DNA from: CAZPCZ01 sp964585225
GTDB taxonomy: Bacteria > Patescibacteriota > Patescibacteriia > JACPHY01
NCBI GenBank assembly: GCA_964585225.1
Contig: CAZPCZ010000026.1
Location: 1 to 17,303 of the forward strand
Reading direction: 5' to 3'
DNA: 17,303 nucleotides
Of the stretch, positions 6,752 through 13,412 are shown piece by piece. The notes beneath the pieces are model-generated. The model did not search any database, had not been told where the DNA came from, and was given only the letters and a program-made list of their open reading frames with translations. The position numbers and the translations under genes are program-made. The stretch's first letter is position 1. Each line of letters opens with the position of its first letter.

Positions 6752-7360
6752 TCAATGCAAGTCCGTGAATCGTTGTGCGGCGGGGAGGCCGTCGCGAATC
6801 AACATCAGGATCACATCGACGGCGCGAGCGACTGCGGCGTCAATAGTTCCCCGCTCTTCCGTTCGGAATTTCTCGAGGACGAATTTTTCGGAGGGGATGC
6901 GGTGGCCGTCGGGTGTTTCGTTTGGCCCGATGCCGATGCGGAGGCGGAGGAAGTCCTTCGTGCCGAGCGCGTCGATGATGGATTGCACGCCCTTGTGCCC
7001 GCCGCTCGAGCCTCCCTGCGAGAGGCGGAGGGTGCCGAGGGGGAGATCGAGGTCGTCGTGGACGACCAACACCTGACACTTGACACCTGACACCTGACCC
7101 AATTGCTTGACGAGGGCGGAGACGGCGCGGCCGCTCTCGTTCATGTACGTCGTCGGCTTTGCGAGGATGACGCGCTGACCACCGAGCTCACACTCCAGCA
7201 TCTCTGCGTCGAGTGATTTTCGGTCATGCCATTCGGAATTCGTCATTCGGAATTCGTCATTCCGCGAAATCGCGTCCACGATTTCGCGGCCGACGTTGTG
7301 TCGGGTGCCGTCGTACTCTTTGCCGGGGTTGCCGAGACCGATGATGAGAATCGGGACCAT
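6752..7360 (-). CDS. pth: Peptidyl-tRNA hydrolase
   Basis: Pth releases the peptide from prematurely dissociated peptidyl-tRNA, recycling tRNA in the cytoplasm. The 202-residue product shows the family pattern: IIGLGNPGKEYDGTRHNVG (catalytic His21, Asn11), KPTTYMNESG (Asn74), VVHDDLDLPLG (Asp102), GGSSGGHKGVQSI and FLRLRIGIG. Start ATG 7360 is preferred over 7375 because MVPILIIGLGNPG is the normal N-terminus. Two heptamer arrays are in frame. Residues 32-43 (RNDEFRMTNSEW) lie after the catalytic His helix. Residues 88-98 (LGQVSGVKCQV) replace the usual variable turn just before the conserved VVHDD strand. All catalytic residues are intact, so the enzyme is expected to work. It lies downstream of der on the same strand, separated by a large imperfect hairpin. 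Confidence 0.96.
   Translation of the reverse strand: MVPILIIGLGNPGKEYDGTRHNVGREIVDAISRNDEFRMTNSEWHDRKSLDAEMLECELGGQRVILAKPTTYMNESGRAVSALVKQLGQVSGVKCQVLVVHDDLDLPLGTLRLSQGGSSGGHKGVQSIIDALGTKDFLRLRIGIGPNETPDGHRIPSEKFVLEKFRTEERGTIDAAVARAVDVILMLIRDGLPAAQRFTDLH
7069..7099. repeat. Heptamer array in pth (ACACCTG units)
   Basis: ACACCTG, ACACTTG, ACACCTG, ACACCTG, ACC. The same heptamer builds the LCP-lepB spacer at 10569-10673 and is related to the HIT-rpsU spacer at 13325-13408. Here it encodes Pth residues 88-98. Confidence 0.75.
7231..7265. repeat. Heptamer array in pth (ATTCGGA/ATTCGTC units)
   Basis: Five 7-bp units alternate as ATTCGGA, ATTCGTC, ATTCGGA, ATTCGTC, ATTCCGC, i.e. a 14-bp higher-order period. 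It encodes Pth residues 32-43. Confidence 0.75.
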
Positions 7361-7373
7361 AATTTCTAATGAC

Positions 7374-7482
7374 AAATTTCTAATTTCTAATCAATGCCCA
7401 ATGCTCAAATCCCAAAATCCAACGGTCAAATAATTGGGGATTGGTGCTTGGGGCTTGATTAGAAATTAGGAATTAGAAATTT
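7374..7482. repeat. Inverted pair of AT-rich heptamer arrays between der and pth
   Basis: The left arm 7374-7413 (AAATTTCTAATTTCTAATCA then a CCCAA/CTCAAAT tract) is an imperfect complement of the right arm 7436-7482 (GGGGATTGGTGCTTGGGGCT then TTGATTAGAAATTAGGAATT). The arms show 7-base units such as AATTTCT. It is conspicuously AT-rich against the GC-rich genes, and could form a long hairpin in the der-pth transcript. Confidence 0.7.
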
Positions 7483-7493
7483 GGTATTCGGGT

Positions 7494-9056
7494 TCACGCC
7501 TTCACACTCTTGATCGTGATTCGTATCGGCGTGCCTTCGAAGTCCGCGTGCTCGCGGAGGGCGCGTTCGACGATCGCGGGGATCGCTTTCGGGAGCTTGA
7601 TGCGTTTGCGGGAGAGGAGGAGGAACCACGGCGGTGTGGTGTCGGTCTGACGGAGTTCGATGACGTGGCTGCGCTTGCGGCCGAACGAGGTCTTCGCCAT
7701 GGGGATGTGGTGTTTCACGATCGCGTGCACCGCGGCGAGCTCGTTCGGTTCGAGCCGTCGGCGCCAGTTCTCGGCGCTCTGGATGGCAGCCGGCACGATG
7801 TTGGGGACGTTCGTGCCCTTGGTTGCAGAAGTCGCGAGCACCGGCGCCCAGGAGAGGTGGGGGAAGAGGTGGTGGATGGTGGCGGTGATTGGCGGAGCGC
7901 TCGCGGGTCCTGCCGCTGCGGACCCCCACCGTGCTCGTTCGACTGCGCGCGGTGGGGGACCCCCCCTCCGCGTCACCCGCTCGTGCTCCTCCGGCCCGAC
8001 GCTAGGTGGAAGGGGGGGAATGAGGTCAGTTTTATTGACGACGATCACGCAGGCGCGGCCGGCGTCGATGATGGCGGCAGCGAGCTGCTTCGTGTGCTTC
8101 GACGCGGCGCGGGTCGCATCGAGGACGAGGATGGTGACGTCTGAGCGCTCGATTGCTGCAAGGCTTCGACGAACCGCGAGACGCTCGATCTCTTCAATGC
8201 GTGTCCGGCTCGTCCACACTGCACGGACCGCGAGGCGACGAATACCAGCGGTGTCCAAGAGGGTGATCGTTCGTCCGCCCACTTCAAGCTCCACATCGTG
8301 GACGTCGCGTGTTGTGAAGGGCTCTGGGAGCACGATGACCTCCTCGCGGCCGAGGATGGCGTTGAGCAGGGAGGATTTGCCGACGTTTGGCTCACCAACA
8401 ATTGCGATGCGAGTGACGAGTGACGAGTGACGAGTGACGAGTAATTCCCCCTCCCCCTCTCCCGCCAAAGGCGGGCAGGCGCTCCCCTCCACTGCGGTGG
8501 AAGGGGAGAAATTTTTCTTCTTTCCCCCCATCCCCTGGAGGGGGGGCGTGGGGGTGTGGCTCACAACGATTCGATCTAAGAGATCCCCCACTCCTGCGCC
8601 GGTGATTGCGGCGATGGGGGAGACTTCACCGAGGCCGAGTGCGGAGAATTCCTGGCAGGCGAGGCGTCGGCGCTCCGTCGACGCCTTGTTGCACGCGACG
8701 ATGATCGGTTTGCCGAGTCTCCGGAGATACTGGCTGATGCGCTGTTCGCCCGGCAGAACTCCCTCGCGGACATCGGTGACGAGCACGAGTATGTCGGCGT
8801 CGCCAATGGCGAGTTCGACCTGTCGGCGGATTTCATGCTCAATACCTCTTCCCTCTTCCCTCTTCCCTCTTCCCTCTTCGATCCCCCCCGTATCAATCAC
8901 CCGCAGCTCCACCCCACGCCACGCGGTCGTTCCCACGTTCCGATCCCGCGTCGTGTGCGGGAGTTCCGAGACGATCGCCCGCGATTCTCCAACCATCCGG
9001 TTGAAGAGGGTGGACTTCCCCACGTTGGTTCTGCCGATGAGGGCGATGGTCATCAT
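7494..9056 (-). CDS. der: Ribosome-assembly GTPase Der (EngA) carrying several repeat insertions
   Basis: Der is a tandem double GTPase needed for 50S ribosome assembly. The 520 residues show G-domain 1 (P-loop GRTNVGKST 8-16, DTGG 55-58), G-domain 2 (GEPNVGKSS 221-229, DTAG 268-271, NKTD 341-344, TSATKG 409-414) and the C-terminal KH-like domain (about 430-520). It is longer than usual because of added segments: EEGRGKREEGRG (60-71) from a heptamer array next to switch II, a 167-216 linker made of a palindromic element plus a GAGTGAC array, and about 347-390 between G4 and G5 of domain 2 from a third palindrome. G4 of domain 1 reads NKAS (123-126) rather than NKxD, which could weaken guanine specificity there. 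ATG 9056 overlaps the TGA of the upstream LCP gene by 4 bases (translational coupling). Confidence 0.95.
   Translation of the reverse strand: MMTIALIGRTNVGKSTLFNRMVGESRAIVSELPHTTRDRNVGTTAWRGVELRVIDTGGIEEGRGKREEGRGIEHEIRRQVELAIGDADILVLVTDVREGVLPGEQRISQYLRRLGKPIIVACNKASTERRRLACQEFSALGLGEVSPIAAITGAGVGDLLDRIVVSHTPTPPLQGMGGKKKNFSPSTAVEGSACPPLAGEGEGELLVTRHSSLVTRIAIVGEPNVGKSSLLNAILGREEVIVLPEPFTTRDVHDVELEVGGRTITLLDTAGIRRLAVRAVWTSRTRIEEIERLAVRRSLAAIERSDVTILVLDATRAASKHTKQLAAAIIDAGRACVIVVNKTDLIPPLPPSVGPEEHERVTRRGGPPPRAVERARWGSAAAGPASAPPITATIHHLFPHLSWAPVLATSATKGTNVPNIVPAAIQSAENWRRRLEPNELAAVHAIVKHHIPMAKTSFGRKRSHVIELRQTDTTPPWFLLLSRKRIKLPKAIPAIVERALREHADFEGTPIRITIKSVKA
7919..7962. repeat. Palindromic insertion in Der G-domain 2
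   Basis: CCCCCACCG (7923-7931) and CGGTGGGGG (7950-7958) flank an 18-base centre. It encodes part of the Arg/Pro/Ala-rich 347-390 segment between NKTD and TSATKG, which Der proteins normally lack at this length. Confidence 0.65.
8411..8444. repeat. Heptamer array in der linker (GAGTGAC units)
   Basis: Four perfect GAGTGAC units (8411-8438) and a partial GAGTAA. On the coding strand it gives LLVTRHSSLVTR immediately before the second G domain. Confidence 0.8.
8461..8508. repeat. Palindromic insertion in Der inter-domain linker
   Basis: Two adjacent hairpins: CCCGCC-AAA-GGCGGG (8461-8475) and CTCCCCTCCAC-TGC-GGTGGAAGGGGAG (8482-8508, one bulged A). They are flanked by C-rich tracts to about 8445 and 8550. 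The element lengthens the linker joining the two GTPase domains. Confidence 0.65.
8846..8880. repeat. Heptamer array in Der G-domain 1 (CTCTTCC units)
   Basis: Four CTCTTCC units and one CTCTTCG. Read on the coding strand they give the heptapeptide-periodic EEGRGKREEGRG just after the DTGG motif. Confidence 0.8.
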
Positions 9057-10477
9057 AGCGGCGCGGAGGAACTTCCGAGCACGATGAGCATGTCGGGTTT
9101 ACTCGCCGTCGCGTTCGTGGGGAGTGGGAAGGCGGTAGAAACGTCCGCGCGTAGTTCCGTCCGAAGTCGCTCCACGAGGTCACTCGAAACTCGCTCGCTA
9201 CGGTAGATGATGGTCCGTTCGACCGTTCGGCTCGGCGCGTTGCGGACCGCTGCGACCGAGAACCCATCACGGGTGAGCGATGCGGCGGTCTCCGCCGCGA
9301 GCCCGGTGATGTTCGTCCCGTTCCAGATTTCCACGGAGAGCGGTCGAAGCGGTTCCTCGGTGACCGACGACGCGAGCGTGCTCCGGATGATCGCGCGGAT
9401 CTGCTCGAAGGTGCCGTCGCGCGGACGCAGGACGTACGCACCACCCCAACGGGCCGCGGCGAGCTCGCCGTTCGGTTCGTCCGTAAAGACGACGCGGGTT
9501 GCGTCATCGCCGGTGATGAGCGGGACGAACGTCGAGAGCCGGAGGAGCTCGGGTGGCGAGAGGTTCGTCTGCACGTGGGTGCGCCATGCGTCGAGCAACG
9601 CGAGGAGCGATCGGGGGTTTGCGAGGAATCCGCGCCCGAGCACGCGGTCGCGCACCGCCATGAGGAGACGCTGCTGCCGTCGCGCGCGAGCGAAATCCGA
9701 GCCCTCGACGCCAATCGCGTGGCGGGATCGCACGTACTTCAGCGCGAGCGCACCATCCATGTGTTGCCGACCCGCGGGGATCACGAGACGCTCGAATCGC
9801 TCGGCCCACGGCGCGCTCTCCTGGCCTGCGATGGGGTACTGCGGGTCGTCGATCGTTCGTTCGACGTCCATCGTGATGCCGCCGATCGCATCAATGAGAC
9901 CCGAGAACCCCGTGAAATCCACGCGCACGTGGTACGGGATCGACAGGTCCAGGGTGTGTGCGAGCGCCGCACGGACCGCCGCCGCACCCTCGCCCTCACC
10001 GCGCTCCGCGTACGCGTTGATCGCATTCACCTTCTCGAATCCGCCGTTCGGGAGCGGGATGAGGAGATCGCGCGGGATCGAGACGAGCGTTGCGCGCTTC
10101 GTGGATGGCTGGATACTCGCGACGAGGATGGTGTCGGTGAGGAGCGGGCCTTCGTGCCCCTCGCCGCCCATGCCGAGGAGGAGGATGGTGATGCGATCTG
10201 CTGCCTCGCCCTGGAGGATGGACGATGGGCTTCGGAGGAGCGAGAGGAGCGAGCGGACCGTCGCGGAATCACGGAGCGCGACGAGGACGTTCGGGTTCGA
10301 CGACCGCGTGGTCCAGGCAAGGACGACGAACGCGACCGCGGCGACGATCGCGGCCGTCCGCGCAACGCGAAGCACGCGCCGGAGGAGACGGGCTCCCCGG
10401 GCGCTCCTGTTCATTCGGTCAGGCGGTGGCGCAGTGACGAGGTCACCGAGGAGGTTGGGCGAGGACGGGATCTGCAT
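9053..10477 (-). CDS. LytR-CpsA-Psr (LCP) family glycopolymer transferase
   Basis: LCP enzymes attach undecaprenyl-linked glycopolymers to peptidoglycan outside the membrane. The 474-residue product has a short basic cytoplasmic N-terminus, one membrane helix (about 41-56, AAIVAAVAFVVLAW), then the LCP catalytic domain. Within it are ITILLLGMGG, LTDTILVASI, LVSIPRDLLI, KVNAINAYAERG, VDFTGFSGLIDAIGGITMDV, ALKYVRSRH and the arginine-rich DFARARRQQRL. A C-terminal LytR_C domain follows (SVEIWNGTNITGLA ... DMLIVLGSS, about 385-470). Start ATG 10477 is the longest frame and sits 18 bases after a TGnTAnnnT box; ATG 10414 (residue 22) is an alternative. Its stop overlaps der by 4 bases, so the two are cotranscribed. 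It is divergent from lepB. Confidence 0.93.
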   Translation of the reverse strand: MQIPSSPNLLGDLVTAPPPDRMNRSARGARLLRRVLRVARTAAIVAAVAFVVLAWTTRSSNPNVLVALRDSATVRSLLSLLRSPSSILQGEAADRITILLLGMGGEGHEGPLLTDTILVASIQPSTKRATLVSIPRDLLIPLPNGGFEKVNAINAYAERGEGEGAAAVRAALAHTLDLSIPYHVRVDFTGFSGLIDAIGGITMDVERTIDDPQYPIAGQESAPWAERFERLVIPAGRQHMDGALALKYVRSRHAIGVEGSDFARARRQQRLLMAVRDRVLGRGFLANPRSLLALLDAWRTHVQTNLSPPELLRLSTFVPLITGDDATRVVFTDEPNGELAAARWGGAYVLRPRDGTFEQIRAIIRSTLASSVTEEPLRPLSVEIWNGTNITGLAAETAASLTRDGFSVAAVRNAPSRTVERTIIYRSERVSSDLVERLRTELRADVSTAFPLPTNATASKPDMLIVLGSSSAPL

Positions 10478-10495
10478 ACCGGGACACCGTCAACT

Positions 10496-10504
10496 ATCGT
10501 AGCA
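10496..10504 (-). promoter_or_regulatory. Candidate extended -10 for the LCP-der transcript
   Basis: On the minus strand TGCTACGAT (TGnTAnnnT) ends 18 bases before ATG 10477, implying a leader of about a dozen bases. No good -35 is visible. Confidence 0.35.
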
Positions 10505-10512
10505 GAGTGATG

Positions 10513-10541
10513 TTGCGGTGGGTGAGAGGGTGTGCTAGGGT
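10513..10541 (+). promoter_or_regulatory. Candidate promoter for lepB
   Basis: TTGCGG, a 17-base spacer and TAGGGT preceded by TGC (extended -10). It is divergent from the LCP promoter and would give lepB a ~130-base leader that contains the inverted heptamer arrays. Confidence 0.35.
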
Positions 10542-10568
10542 GGGAGGTGAGATCGGCATCACGGCGAG

Positions 10569-10673
10569 ACACCTGACACCTGACTCCTGACACCTGACCA
10601 AGGGAACGAGAGGCCAGGCTTCGGTGGTCAAATGTCAGGTGTTCGATGTCAGGTGTTCGATGTCAGGTGTTCC
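10569..10673. repeat. Inverted heptamer arrays in the lepB leader
   Basis: Left array ACACCTG, ACACCTG, ACTCCTG, ACACCTG (10569-10596). A TGACCA...TGGTCA-bounded centre follows. Right array ATGTCAG/GTGTTCG alternating (10632-10673). The last unit ends 2 bases before lepB ATG 10676, and its AGGTG (10663-10669 region) is the only Shine-Dalgarno-like sequence for lepB. Confidence 0.75.
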
Positions 10674-10675
10674 GT

Positions 10676-11293
10676 ATGAGCTTCGATGCGTACAAATCGG
10701 ACTTCGATCGCGACAACCCAGAGGGGCGCTCGCGGATGGCGGCGTTTGGCCTCTACCTCCTCGAGGTCGTGCGCGTCGTCATTGTCGCGCTCGCGATCAT
10801 CATCCCGATCCGGTACTTCCTCATCCAGCCGTTCTACGTGAAGGGCGCGTCCATGGAGCCGAACTTCGAGGATCACGAGTACCTCATCATTGACGAGCTC
10901 AGCTACCGGTTTCGGGAACCACAGCGCGGGGACATCGTCGTCTTCCGGTACCCGTACGATCCGAGCCAGTTCTTCATCAAACGGATCATCGGGATGCCTG
11001 GGGAGCGCGTGGAGATCCGGGACGGGCACGTGCGCATCGCGAACGATGCGCACCCGAACGGGTTCCTCCTCGCTGAATCGTACCTCGCATCTGGCGTGAC
11101 GACGCCGGGCGAGCGGATCGTTGCCCTCGGGCCGAGCGAGCTCTTCGTGCTCGGCGATAACCGCCGCCAGAGTTTCGACTCGAAGGACTTCGGTCCTATC
11201 CCCCGGAAAGCGATCATCGGTCGCGCGTGGCTGCGGGGATGGCCGATTGAGAAATTTGGAAAGTTTGATTCGCCGGAGTACGTCGTTCCGTAA
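10676..11293 (+). CDS. lepB: Signal peptidase I
   Basis: Type I signal peptidase cleaves signal peptides of exported proteins at the outer face of the membrane; here likely clients are the LCP enzyme's exported partners and the two pilins downstream. 205 residues: one N-terminal membrane helix (about 28-48), box B FYVKGASMEPNF with catalytic Ser59, box D FFIKRIIGMPGE with general-base Lys102, and box E LFVLGDNRRQSFDSKDFGPI. Start ATG 10676 was preferred over 10646, because the extra N-terminal residues MSGVRCQVFR are only translated heptamer repeat. The Shine-Dalgarno-like AGGTG is itself part of that repeat. TAA at 11291 is also the first three bases of the next heptamer array. Confidence 0.96.
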   Translation: MSFDAYKSDFDRDNPEGRSRMAAFGLYLLEVVRVVIVALAIIIPIRYFLIQPFYVKGASMEPNFEDHEYLIIDELSYRFREPQRGDIVVFRYPYDPSQFFIKRIIGMPGERVEIRDGHVRIANDAHPNGFLLAESYLASGVTTPGERIVALGPSELFVLGDNRRQSFDSKDFGPIPRKAIIGRAWLRGWPIEKFGKFDSPEYVVP

Positions 11294-11367
11294 GTTAAAA
11301 GTTACAAGTGAAAAGTGAACAGTGTTCGATTCATAACTTTGAACTCTTCACTTGTCACTTTGAACTT
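11291..11367. repeat. Inverted heptamer arrays filling the lepB-hisS spacer
   Basis: Left units TAAGTTA, AAAGTTA, CAAGTGA, AAAGTGA, ACAGTGT (11291-11325). Right units ATAACTT, TGAACTC, TTCACTT, GTCACTT, TGAACTT (11333-11367). The two arms are near-complements, so the whole 77-base spacer can fold back. The lepB stop codon is inside the first unit. Confidence 0.8.
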
Positions 11368-11372
11368 CTCCT

Positions 11373-12923
11373 GTGCCTCCTACTAAGCCCACCAAGAAAC
11401 CCATCACACCGCCGGTGAAGCCCTCCACGAAGGCCCCCGAGACCAAGGTGGAGCGCTTGCCGCCGTCCGACGCCGCCGCGCCGGAGGTGCCGCGCATTCC
11501 CACAATCCAGCTCCTCCGTGGCATGAAGGACCTCCTCCCGTCCGAGCAGCCGCACTGGGCGCACGTGCGATCGCTCATGGAGGGGCTCGTGGGCACGTAC
11601 GGGTACCAACGCATTGATACGCCAATCCTCGAGGACACGTCGCTCTTCGTCCGTTCGGTCGGTCGCGCGAGCGACATCGTGGAGAAGGAGATGTTCTCGT
11701 TCACCGACCAGGGCGGCGACCACGTGAGCTTGCGACCAGAGGGGACCGCGGGGGTCGTCCGCGCGTACATCGAGCACGGGATGCTCAACCAGCCGCAGCC
11801 GGTGAAGCTCTGGTACGTCGGCCCCATGTTCCGGTACGATCGTCCGCAGTCCGGACGTCTCCGCCAGTTCCATCAGTTCGGCCTCGAGGTCCTCGGGGAG
11901 CAGCACCCCGCGACGGACGCGGAGCTCATCACGATCGGGATGAACTTCTTCCAGGCGCTCGCGATCCCGGTGAGCGTGCAGGTGAACTCGATCGGCTGCC
12001 CGACCTGCCGGCCGCCGTACGAACTGGAACTCGAGACGTACCTCCGCAGCCACCGCACCGACCTCTGCGAGGACTGCAAGCGGCGGATGCAGCGCGGGGC
12101 GTTCCTCCGCGTCTTCGACTGCAAACAGGATCAGTGTCGGCGGCTCCAGGACGGCGCGCCGCAGGTCGTGGACTGGCTCTGCGACGACTGCAAGAAGCAC
12201 TTCATCCGCGTGCTCGAGTACCTCGACGAGCTCGAGGTGCCGTACGCGCTCTCGCCGTTCCTCGTCCGCGGCCTCGACTACTACACGAAGACGGTGTTCG
12301 AGTTCTGGCCGGTCGTGGCAGAGGGAACCACCGCGCCGACCGCGCAGGCTGCCCTCGCTGCGGGTGGGCGGTACGATGGGCTGACCGAGTCGCTCGGCGG
12401 CCGCGCGACCTCGGCGACGGGCGTCGCATTCGGTATCGAGCGGATCATCTTGAAGATGAAGGAGGCGATCGCTGATGGGCGTTTGCTCGCACCCTCCGCG
12501 CCCGTACCGACAATCTACCTCGCGCAGCTCGGGGAGCAAGCGAAGCGGAAGGCGATGCGGCTCTTCGAGCAGCTCCGGCGCGACGGGTTTGCGCTCGCCG
12601 CGAACTTCGCGAAGGACTCCCTCAAGGGGCAGCTCGAGCACGCGAACCGTCTCGGCGTTCGGCTCACGCTCATCCTTGGACAGAAGGAGGTCATTGATGG
12701 GACGATCATCGTGCGCGAGATGAGCTCCGGGATCCAGGAGATCATCGCGTTCGAGAAGGTGGTGCCCGAGGTGCGCAAGCGGCTCGAGCAGGAGACGGTG
12801 CGGGAATCGAGAGCGGACATCATCCCCGAGGCGGCCGTGGCGGAGCAGCCTCCCGTGGCGAAGAAGGGGAAGAAAGACGACCTTCCGGAGGAGATTTCGA
12901 CGATCGAGGACTTTCAAGAGTGA
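11373..12923 (+). CDS. hisS: Histidyl-tRNA synthetase
   Basis: Class II aminoacyl-tRNA synthetase charging tRNA-His. 516 residues: a Pro/Lys-rich N-terminal extension (1-43), then LLRGMKDLLPSEQ, motif 1/2 region LRPEGTAGVVRAYIEHGM and WYVGPMFRYDRPQSGRLRQFHQFGLE. Next comes an insertion domain with paired cysteines (CPTC, CEDC, CKQDQC, CDDC) that could bind zinc. The His-specific LVRGLDYYTKTVFEF and AAGGRYDGL follow, then motif 3 GVAFGIERI and the anticodon-binding domain. The C-terminus has an extra ~35-residue Lys/Glu-rich tail. The start is GTG 11373, which is the only initiator giving the full conserved N-terminus; no Shine-Dalgarno is visible because the preceding bases are heptamer repeat. 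First of a hisS-HIT-rpsU-yqeY run. Confidence 0.96.
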   Translation: MPPTKPTKKPITPPVKPSTKAPETKVERLPPSDAAAPEVPRIPTIQLLRGMKDLLPSEQPHWAHVRSLMEGLVGTYGYQRIDTPILEDTSLFVRSVGRASDIVEKEMFSFTDQGGDHVSLRPEGTAGVVRAYIEHGMLNQPQPVKLWYVGPMFRYDRPQSGRLRQFHQFGLEVLGEQHPATDAELITIGMNFFQALAIPVSVQVNSIGCPTCRPPYELELETYLRSHRTDLCEDCKRRMQRGAFLRVFDCKQDQCRRLQDGAPQVVDWLCDDCKKHFIRVLEYLDELEVPYALSPFLVRGLDYYTKTVFEFWPVVAEGTTAPTAQAALAAGGRYDGLTESLGGRATSATGVAFGIERIILKMKEAIADGRLLAPSAPVPTIYLAQLGEQAKRKAMRLFEQLRRDGFALAANFAKDSLKGQLEHANRLGVRLTLILGQKEVIDGTIIVREMSSGIQEIIAFEKVVPEVRKRLEQETVRESRADIIPEAAVAEQPPVAKKGKKDDLPEEISTIEDFQE

Positions 12924-12991
12924 AGAGGGAAGAGTGTAGAGTGAAGAGGGGACGATCAACTCGTCACTCATAACTCATGACGCATAACTTT
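12922..12991. repeat. Heptamer arrays filling the hisS-HIT spacer
   Basis: Left units GAAGAGG, GAAGAGT, GTAGAGT, GAAGAGG (12922-12949). Right units TCACTCA, TAACTCA, TGACGCA, TAACTTT (12964-12991). GAGTGTAGAGTG and CACTCATAACTC are partial complements. The right array runs up to the first codons of the HIT gene. Confidence 0.7.
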
Positions 12992-12992
12992 T

Positions 12993-13328
12993 CTGTCCTG
13001 TCTCTTCTGCCGCATCGCAAACGGTGAGCTCCCGACGACGTTCCGTCGGCAGGACGCTGACCTCGTCGCGTTCGACGACATCCATCCGAAGGCGCCGACG
13101 CACGTGCTCGTCGTGCCGAAGCGACACATCGAATCGGTCAACGCGCTCACCTCGGCTGATGCGTCGCTCGTGGGGCGACTCGTGCTCACCGCGCAGGCAA
13201 TCGCGAGGGAATCCGGCATTGCCGATCGCGGGTACAAGCTCGTCGTGAACTGTGGAGAGGAGGGCGGTCAGGTCGTCCCGCACCTCCATGTGCACCTGCT
13301 CGGGGGCAAGCCCCTGCGCGACATTTGA
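12993..13328 (+). CDS. HIT-family (HinT-like) nucleotide hydrolase
   Basis: HIT proteins hydrolyse nucleoside phosphoramidates and related AMP conjugates in the cytoplasm. The frame gives SCLFCRIANGELPTTFRRQD at the N-terminus, DDIHPKAPTHVLVVPKRHI, and the histidine triad HLHVHLLGG near the C-terminus, about 111 residues, the usual HinT length. There is no in-frame ATG, GTG or TTG between the upstream stop (TGA 12978) and the conserved CLFC motif; only ATA 12984 and CTG 12993 are available. I use CTG 12993. Starting at GTG 13104 would lose the N-terminal half of the fold. An ATG at 12977 is in another frame, so a small frameshift or a sequence error is possible. The heptamer array abuts this start, suggesting that the repeat displaced the original one. 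Confidence 0.85.
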   Translation: MSCLFCRIANGELPTTFRRQDADLVAFDDIHPKAPTHVLVVPKRHIESVNALTSADASLVGRLVLTAQAIARESGIADRGYKLVVNCGEEGGQVVPHLHVHLLGGKPLRDI

Positions 13329-13408
13329 CATCTGACCATTGACATCTGACCATTGACCGGGTGATGTGCCGGATGGTCAGGTGTTAGGTGTCAACTGTCA
13401 GGTGTCAC
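13325..13408. repeat. Inverted heptamer arrays filling the HIT-rpsU spacer
   Basis: Left TTGACAT, CTGACCA, TTGACAT, CTGACCA, TTGACCG (13325-13359). Centre GGTGATGTGCCGGA. Right TGGTCAG, GTGTTAG, GTGTCAA, CTGTCAG, GTGTCAC (13374-13408). The HIT stop codon lies in the first unit and the last unit ends 4 bases before the rpsU ATG; AGGTG in the right array is the apparent ribosome-binding site. Confidence 0.8.
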
Positions 13409-13412
13409 CCGT

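Noticed and set aside
8411..8438. Heptamer arrays considered as CRISPR or iteron origin
   Set aside because: Units are contiguous without spacers, lie in coding sequence, and no replication initiator is nearby.
11355..12971. Long (538-codon) open frame on the minus strand opposite hisS
   Set aside because: It mirrors hisS, whose product is unmistakable. The antisense product is Arg/Leu/Glu/His-rich low-complexity, as expected from reading GC-rich codons backwards.
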